Assembly (NCBI GenBank): GCA_013152215.1 | Contig: JAADGT010000364.1 | Location: forward strand, 1 to 10,257 | DNA: 10,257 nt | Direction: 5' to 3' | Source of the DNA: Deltaproteobacteria bacterium | GTDB taxonomy: Bacteria > Desulfobacterota > Deferrisomatia > Deferrisomatales > Deferrisomataceae | Shown here: positions 7,046 through 10,257 of the stretch, one piece after another | Numbering within the stretch: position 1 is the first letter of the stretch | Layout: each line of letters opens with the position of its first letter | Made by a program: the position numbers and the translations under genes | Notes under the pieces: generated by a model | Databases searched by the model: none | What the model saw: the letters and a program-made list of their open reading frames with translations, nothing else | Told to the model about the DNA's origin: nothing

Positions 7046-7122
7046 TGCGTTCAAAGCCATTGGCCCCTTGCCCCGCCCCACGAGAACTCTCGGTTTGAAC
7101 GCAACTCGGTATGGGGCGGGGC
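7046..7122 (+). other. Two interlocking inverted repeats (pseudoknot-like) downstream of the GT4 gene
   Basis: Arm A, TGCGTTCAAA (7046-7055), is perfectly complementary to 7094-7103. Arm B, GCCCCGCCCCA (7070-7080), is perfectly complementary to 7112-7122. The order A-B-A'-B' is that of an H-type pseudoknot, with connecting stretches of 14, 13 and 8 nt. The middle one is almost filled by a small hairpin CGAG-AACT-CTCG (7081-7092). It begins 8 nt after the GT4 stop codon. It may be an RNA switch, a processing or termination structure, or two DNA-level palindromes. Confidence 0.5.
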
Positions 7123-7136
7123 GATCCTTGCCGGTC

Positions 7137-7336
7137 GGGGCATGGGGCCAGCAGTCCAGGAGCCGGAAGACAGAATTCGGAGGACAGGTTGCAACGTCGG
7201 ATGCAGGAGCGTGTCAGGGGTCTTTTCCTGCCTCCGGTTTGCTGAATCCTGGCCCCTGAAACCCATGCCCCCGAGGCATTGGAGTCGAGGCTCGGGAGCT
7301 GCCCAGCCGCCTAGCCGAATCCAGGCCCCATGCCCC
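7137..7336. repeat. Intergenic repeat block bounded by GGGGCATGGGGCC inverted repeats
   Basis: GGGGCATGGGGCC (7137-7149) is the exact complement of 7324-7336, spanning 200 bp. The core GGGGCATGGGG is shared with the ends of the 3773-3957 foldback, and a further CCCATGCCCC sits at 7262-7271. Inside are degenerate purine-rich stretches (about 7150-7190) and a GCCGCCTAGC block (7306-7315) also present at 3992-4001. No credible gene is present. With the structures on either side it accounts for the 373-bp gap 7038-7410. Confidence 0.55.
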
Positions 7337-7358
7337 CGGCCCCGATGTCGAGATGAAC

Positions 7359-7393
7359 TTTCGACCGACGACCAACGACTGACGACCAACGAC
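7359..7393 (-). repeat. Five tandem 7-bp repeats before the GH130 gene
   Basis: Read on the minus strand from 7393 to 7359, the units are GTCGTTG, GTCGTCA, GTCGTTG, GTCGTCG, GTCGAAA. On the plus strand this gives an exact 13-bp direct repeat GACGACCAACGAC (7367-7379 and 7381-7393). It ends 17 nt before the GH130 ATG, so changes in unit number would shift spacing upstream of the start but not the reading frame. It is far too short-period for a CRISPR array. Confidence 0.75.
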
Positions 7394-7410
7394 CGAAGTT
7401 GGGTGACACC

Positions 7411-8343
7411 ATGAAGCACCTGTGTCCCTTCGAGCGGTACGTCAAGAACCCGATCATCCGACGCGAGGACATCCCCTACGCCTGCAACACCGTGTTCAAC
7501 GCGGCCGCGTGCAAGTTCGGAGACGAATACCTGCTGCTTCTGCGGGTGGAGGACCTTCGCGGCCACAGCCACCTGACCCTGGCCCGCTCCGACGACGGGT
7601 ACCGGTTCCGGGTGGATCCGCGGCCGTGGGTGGAGCCGGCCCAGGATCCCGAGTTCGGGCCGTACGAGGAGTACGGCCTGGAGGACCCCCGGATCACCCC
7701 CATCGACGGGGCGTACTACATCACCTACACCGCGTTCAGCCGCCACGGCCCGCGGGTGGCCGTGGCCCGCACCCACGACTTCCGGGAGTTCGAGCGGATC
7801 GCCCTGGTGACCGAGGTGCCCAACAAGGACGCGGTGCTGTTCCCGTATCGGATCGGCGGCCGGTACGTGATGCTGGACCGCCCCGGCGGGTACCACGGCG
7901 TCCCGGGCGCGATCTGGATCCAGTACTCGCCGGATCTGCGCCACTGGGGTGACGCGCGGGTGGTGCTGGGGCCGGAGCCCGGCTGGTCCGGGGCGAAGCT
8001 GGGGGCGAGCACCCCGCCCCTGCTCACCGACCGAGGCTGGCTGGTGCTGTACCACGGGGTGCGGGGCACGGGCGCCGGCACCCTGTACCGGGTGGGGGCC
8101 ATGCTCCTGGAGCAGGACCGTCCGGAGCGGGTGCTGGGATACGCGCCCCACTTCATCTTCGGTCCGGAGGAGGTGTACGAGCGCACCGGAGACGTGCCCA
8201 ACGTGGTCTTCCCGTGCGGGCTCGTGGAGGAGCCGGATGGGTGGGTGAAGATGTACTACGGGGCGGCCGACACCTGCATCGGGCTGGCCGAGGCCCGGAT
8301 CGACGATCTGCTTCGGGCCGTGACCGAGGGGTGCGGGGGGTGA
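7411..8343 (+). CDS. GH130-family glycoside phosphorylase (probably mannoside-acting)
   Basis: 310 residues, the usual length of the shorter GH130 enzymes. The five-bladed beta-propeller signatures are in order: NPIIRRED (13-20), CNTVFNAAA (25-33), LTLARSDDGYRF (55-66), YGLEDPRITP (88-97; D92 the expected catalytic acid), YYITYTAFS (102-110), VPNKDAVLFP (136-145), GWSGAKLGASTPPLLTDRGWLVLYHGV (191-217, cited by position), PEEVYERTGDVPNVVFPCG (252-270) and YYGAAD (282-287). Family members phosphorolyse beta-1,4- or beta-1,2-linked mannosides, releasing mannose-1-phosphate. Which linkage applies here is not decidable by eye. No signal peptide, so cytoplasmic. ATG 7411 is preferred over an in-frame TTG at 7399, and its Shine-Dalgarno is weak (GGGTGA). 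It lies downstream of the GT4 gene, as a likely functional partner, but across a long spacer. Confidence 0.9.
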   Translation: MKHLCPFERYVKNPIIRREDIPYACNTVFNAAACKFGDEYLLLLRVEDLRGHSHLTLARSDDGYRFRVDPRPWVEPAQDPEFGPYEEYGLEDPRITPIDGAYYITYTAFSRHGPRVAVARTHDFREFERIALVTEVPNKDAVLFPYRIGGRYVMLDRPGGYHGVPGAIWIQYSPDLRHWGDARVVLGPEPGWSGAKLGASTPPLLTDRGWLVLYHGVRGTGAGTLYRVGAMLLEQDRPERVLGYAPHFIFGPEEVYERTGDVPNVVFPCGLVEEPDGWVKMYYGAADTCIGLAEARIDDLLRAVTEGCGG

Positions 8344-8353
8344 GCACACGAAA

Positions 8354-8386
8354 CGGCCCGGTCCGTGCGGTTCAGGGACCGGGCCG
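8354..8386 (-). terminator. Strong 11-bp hairpin in the convergent gap (second of two for the minus-strand gene)
   Basis: CGGCCCGGTCC (8354-8364) and GGACCGGGCCG (8376-8386) form a perfect 11-bp stem with an 11-nt loop. On the minus strand it is followed by TTTCGTGT, and TTTT (8390-8387) precedes it. This fits a terminator for the small minus-strand gene. On the plus strand it follows the GH130 stop by 10 nt but has A's rather than T's after it, so it would at most be a weak or 3'-protecting structure there. Confidence 0.6.
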
Positions 8387-8444
8387 AAAAGGAGCCGGCT
8401 CGCCACCCGGCCCCGGGCGAGTCGGATGGGCGCGCCCCGGCTCC
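8387..8444 (-). terminator. Nested stem structure with T-run (first of two for the minus-strand gene)
   Basis: GGAGCCGG (8391-8398) pairs with CCGGCTCC (8437-8444). Directly inside, CTCGCC (8399-8404) pairs with GGCGAG (8416-8421). Read on the minus strand, the structure is followed at once by TTTT (8390-8387). It lies 24 bp past the minus-strand stop at 8468. Together with the next hairpin this makes a double termination zone between converging genes. Confidence 0.5.
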
Positions 8445-8467
8445 GAATCGGGGAAGGCGGCCTCCCC

Positions 8468-8902
8468 TCAATGGCTCGCCACCTGCTCCAGTACCTCCTC
8501 GACCTTGCGGCCGAGCTCCTCGGAGGCATCCACCACCACGGTCCGGCCCGCCACGGTGGTCGCATACCGGGGAACGCGGGTCGCCTCCTGCTCGTACAGC
8601 CGGCGGAGGTCGTCGACCAAGGCCCCCAGCCGGTCGGCCGGAATGTTGCGTTCCTCGGCGAACTGGCGCAGGTTTTTCACCTCCTCCCCCTGGACCCACG
8701 CGGCCCCGAAGCGCTTCGTGGGCTTGCCGATGAACACGAAGGCTCCGTGTGTGCAAGGGACCACTTCCAGGGGGTCACGGACCCGCCGGGCCAGGTTCTC
8801 GAGGGCGGGCTTTAGGGGTTCGATGCGCCGCGCGACCGGGTTTGCGGCGTCCAGTTCCGGTAGCTCCTCCCGGCCGCCGAAGATCCGGTTGAAGAATCCC
8901 AT
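8468..8902 (-). CDS. Small protein of unknown function, 144 residues
   Basis: I do not recognise a family. The ATG at 8902 is preceded by GGAAAGGAG at normal spacing and starts MGFFNRIFGG. An upstream in-frame start at 8935 would add 11 residues with no ribosome binding site, so it is rejected. The protein is charged and soluble-looking, with no signal peptide. It has one cysteine (C50), in EVVPCTHGAFVFIGKPTKRFG (45-65, cited by position), a beta-rich stretch with a G-K-P-T-K-R-F-G run. A likely helix (71-110) rich in E, R and L follows, then TTVAGRTVVVDASEEL (115-130) and an acidic terminal helix. Codon use resembles its neighbours. It converges on the GH130 gene and diverges from the ferredoxin-like gene. 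Two hairpins follow its stop. Confidence 0.75.
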   Translation of the reverse strand: MGFFNRIFGGREELPELDAANPVARRIEPLKPALENLARRVRDPLEVVPCTHGAFVFIGKPTKRFGAAWVQGEEVKNLRQFAEERNIPADRLGALVDDLRRLYEQEATRVPRYATTVAGRTVVVDASEELGRKVEEVLEQVASH

Positions 8903-8973
8903 GGGCCACTCCTTTCCGCCCGGGGCCGTGTACACCCCAGTCTAGCAGCCCCACCCCGAAACGGAACCCTTTT

Positions 8974-9035
8974 CGGGCCTTCGGCCCGCTGGAAGGCTGG
9001 AAAGCTGGGAGGCTGGGAGGCCGGAAGGCTGAAGG
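8974..9035. repeat. Hairpin plus six degenerate 8-bp tandem repeats (GCTGGRAR-like)
   Basis: A hairpin CGGGCC-TTC-GGCCCG (8974-8988) runs into six 8-bp units, 8988-9035: gctggaag, gctggaaa, gctgggag, gctgggag, gccggaag, gctgaagg. The hairpin core (8974-8990) and the block 8996-9014 both occur exactly, in inverted orientation, in the gap before glnS (4015-4031 and 4048-4066). The order of the two modules is reversed relative to that copy. Confidence 0.75.
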
Positions 9036-9052
9036 TTTGAAAGACACCCCCG

Positions 9053-9081
9053 TTGCGGCCACGAGGGGTTTCGTGTAGGGT
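9053..9081 (+). promoter_or_regulatory. Possible sigma-70-like promoter of the ferredoxin-like gene
   Basis: TTGCGG (9053-9058), 17 bases, then TAGGGT (9076-9081). Each box matches consensus at only three positions, but the spacing is ideal. The predicted start (about 9088) falls on the palindrome at 9088-9101, leaving a leader of about 30 nt before ATG 9118. Weak on sequence alone. Confidence 0.35.
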
Positions 9082-9087
9082 CTCGAC

Positions 9088-9101
9088 TGAATGAGTATTC
9101 A
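9088..9101. promoter_or_regulatory. TetR-like operator palindrome TGAATGAGTATTCA
   Basis: TGAAT and ATTCA flank a 4-bp centre. It lies just downstream of the candidate -10 box and 16 bp before the start codon, a typical place for a repressor to block transcription. The form TGAAT-N4-ATTCA resembles operators of TetR/AcrR-family repressors. Which regulator binds is unknown, and no regulator gene is in the window. Confidence 0.45.
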
Positions 9102-9117
9102 TGCGCAAGGAGGCCCC

Positions 9118-10242
9118 ATGGCCCAGGACGTGTACGAACGGTTGGCCCGCCACCTGGACCGTCTGCCGGGTGGGTACCCCCAGACCGACTCGGGGGTGGA
9201 GATCCGCATCCTCAAGCGGCTGTTCACCCGGGAGGAGGCCGAGCTGGCCCTGTGCCTCGGCGTGATCCCCGAGGAGGCACGGGTGATCGCCCGGCGGGCT
9301 CGCCTGAGTCCCGAGGAGGCCGAGGCCAGGCTGGAGGCCATGGTCCGCCGCGGGCTGGTGTTCTCGATGGCCCGGCCGGGCAAGCCCGCCCTCTACATGG
9401 CCGCGCAGTTCGTGATCGGGATCTGGGAGTACCACGTGAACGATCTGGACCCCGAGCTGGTGCGGGACGTGAACGAGTACATCCCCCACCTGTTCGATCC
9501 GGAGACGTGGAAGAAGTCGCCCCAACTGCGCACCGTGCCGGTGGGCCGGGCCGTTCCGGTGGAGCACGCGGTCATGGACTACGAGCGGGCCGACGAGCTG
9601 GTGCGAAGGCAGAAGAAGATCCTGGTGGCCCCATGCATCTGCCGGCGGGAGCACAAGCTGGCGGGCAAGGGGTGCGACCGGATCGAGGAGGCGTGCCTGA
9701 TCTTCGGCATGGCCGCCGACTACTACGAGCGGCGCGGGGTGGGCCGCCGGATCGACACGGAGGAGGCCCTGGACATCCTGGCCCGGGCCGAGGAGGAGGG
9801 ACTGGTGCTCCAGCCCTCCAACTCCCAGAAGGCGGTCAACATCTGCTGCTGCTGCGGATGCTGCTGCCAGGTGCTCAAGAACATCGCCCGCCATCCCCGC
9901 CCGGCCGAGATCGTTTCGAGCGCGTTCGCGGTGCGGCTGGAGGACGAGGCCTGCGTGGGCTGCGGCAGGTGCGTGGATCGGTGCCCCATGGAGGCCCTGG
10001 AGCTCGACGGGAAGCGGGTCCGGCTGGCGGCCGAGCGGTGCATCGGCTGCGGGCTGTGCGTCACCCGGTGCCCCAAGGGGGCCCTCGCCCTGGCCCGCAA
10101 GCCCCGGGTCCCCGACGTGCCCCGCACCTACCAGGAGACCTTGCTCCGGCTCGGACGGGCCCGCGGCACCCTCACCCCCACCCGCCTGGCCATCGCCGCC
10201 CTACGATCCAAGCTCGACCGGCTGCTGGCGAGCCGGGGCTAG
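9118..10242 (+). CDS. Cysteine-rich iron-sulfur protein with two 4Fe-4S ferredoxin motifs
   Basis: 374 residues. The N-terminal part has a winged-helix look (VEIRILKRLFTREEAELAL, 27-45; LSPEEAEARLEAMVRRGLV, 63-81). A central domain follows with C173-x-C175, C186 and C193, and then an unusual CCCCGCCC run (243-250). The C-terminus has two classical 4Fe-4S motifs, CVGCGRCVDRCP (279-290) and CIGCGLCVTRCP (308-319), so it should bind two [4Fe-4S] clusters and perhaps more metal centrally. It is a cytoplasmic electron-transfer protein of unknown partner. Similar proteins are, to my knowledge, common in anaerobic Deltaproteobacteria. The ATG at 9118 follows AAGGAGG (9107-9113) closely. An ATG at 9091 lies inside the operator-like palindrome and has no ribosome binding site. 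TAG 10240-10242 is followed by only 15 bases before the window ends. Confidence 0.85.
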   Translation: MAQDVYERLARHLDRLPGGYPQTDSGVEIRILKRLFTREEAELALCLGVIPEEARVIARRARLSPEEAEARLEAMVRRGLVFSMARPGKPALYMAAQFVIGIWEYHVNDLDPELVRDVNEYIPHLFDPETWKKSPQLRTVPVGRAVPVEHAVMDYERADELVRRQKKILVAPCICRREHKLAGKGCDRIEEACLIFGMAADYYERRGVGRRIDTEEALDILARAEEEGLVLQPSNSQKAVNICCCCGCCCQVLKNIARHPRPAEIVSSAFAVRLEDEACVGCGRCVDRCPMEALELDGKRVRLAAERCIGCGLCVTRCPKGALALARKPRVPDVPRTYQETLLRLGRARGTLTPTRLAIAALRSKLDRLLASRG

Positions 10243-10257
10243 CCCGGAAGGGAAAAA

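Noticed and set aside
7367..7393. Direct repeat possibly from a CRISPR array.
   Set aside because: The unit is 7 bp with no spacers, and no cas gene is present.
9091..9117. Start of the iron-sulfur gene at ATG 9091.
   Set aside because: No Shine-Dalgarno precedes it, it lies inside the operator-like palindrome, and ATG 9118 directly follows AAGGAGG.

Overview
This is a GC-rich, densely coded bacterial segment. It contains eight recognisable genes, one of them cut by the left edge. The genes point to a Gram-negative of the Deltaproteobacteria/Desulfobacterota type: a CX4CH cytochrome c-like C-terminus, an RhlB-type helicase, and a multi-cysteine ferredoxin-like protein of a kind I associate with that group. 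This placement is inference from gene content and base composition. No rRNA, tRNA, transposase, phage gene, CRISPR array or defence cassette was seen.

Layout, left to right. (1) The C-terminal 109 residues of a single-heme cytochrome c-like protein (+) meet an RhlB-type DEAD-box RNA helicase (-) tail to tail, with overlapping stop codons. (2) The helicase has a good sigma-70-like promoter. It diverges from a two-gene operon: a two-TM potassium channel with an RCK domain, overlapping by GTGA a CaCA-family Na+/Ca2+ exchanger. (3) A 391-bp gene-free gap holds a large foldback structure and short-period repeats. (4) glnS (glutaminyl-tRNA synthetase), a GT4 glycosyltransferase and a GH130 glycoside phosphorylase follow on +. 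The last two are separated by a 373-bp gap full of inverted and tandem repeats. (5) A small uncharacterised gene (-) converges on the GH130 gene across a zone of strong hairpins. (6) A 215-bp spacer carries 8-bp repeats, a possible promoter and a TetR-like palindrome. It leads into a winged-helix-like, cysteine-rich protein with two 4Fe-4S ferredoxin motifs (+).

How the genes may work together: the channel and exchanger look like a cation-homeostasis pair. The GT4 and GH130 genes look like a glycan (probably mannoside) synthesis/turnover pair. The ferredoxin-like protein is probably a redox protein under its own regulator. The rest are housekeeping genes.

Most notable observations: an internal ATG with a near-ideal Shine-Dalgarno exactly before the RCK domain of the channel, as in the archaeal channel MthK; a nested foldback at 3773-3957; a pseudoknot-like pair of interlocking inverted repeats at 7046-7122; and a family of short repeats shared by the three longest gene-free gaps. 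I found no convincing evidence of a wholly new multi-gene system.
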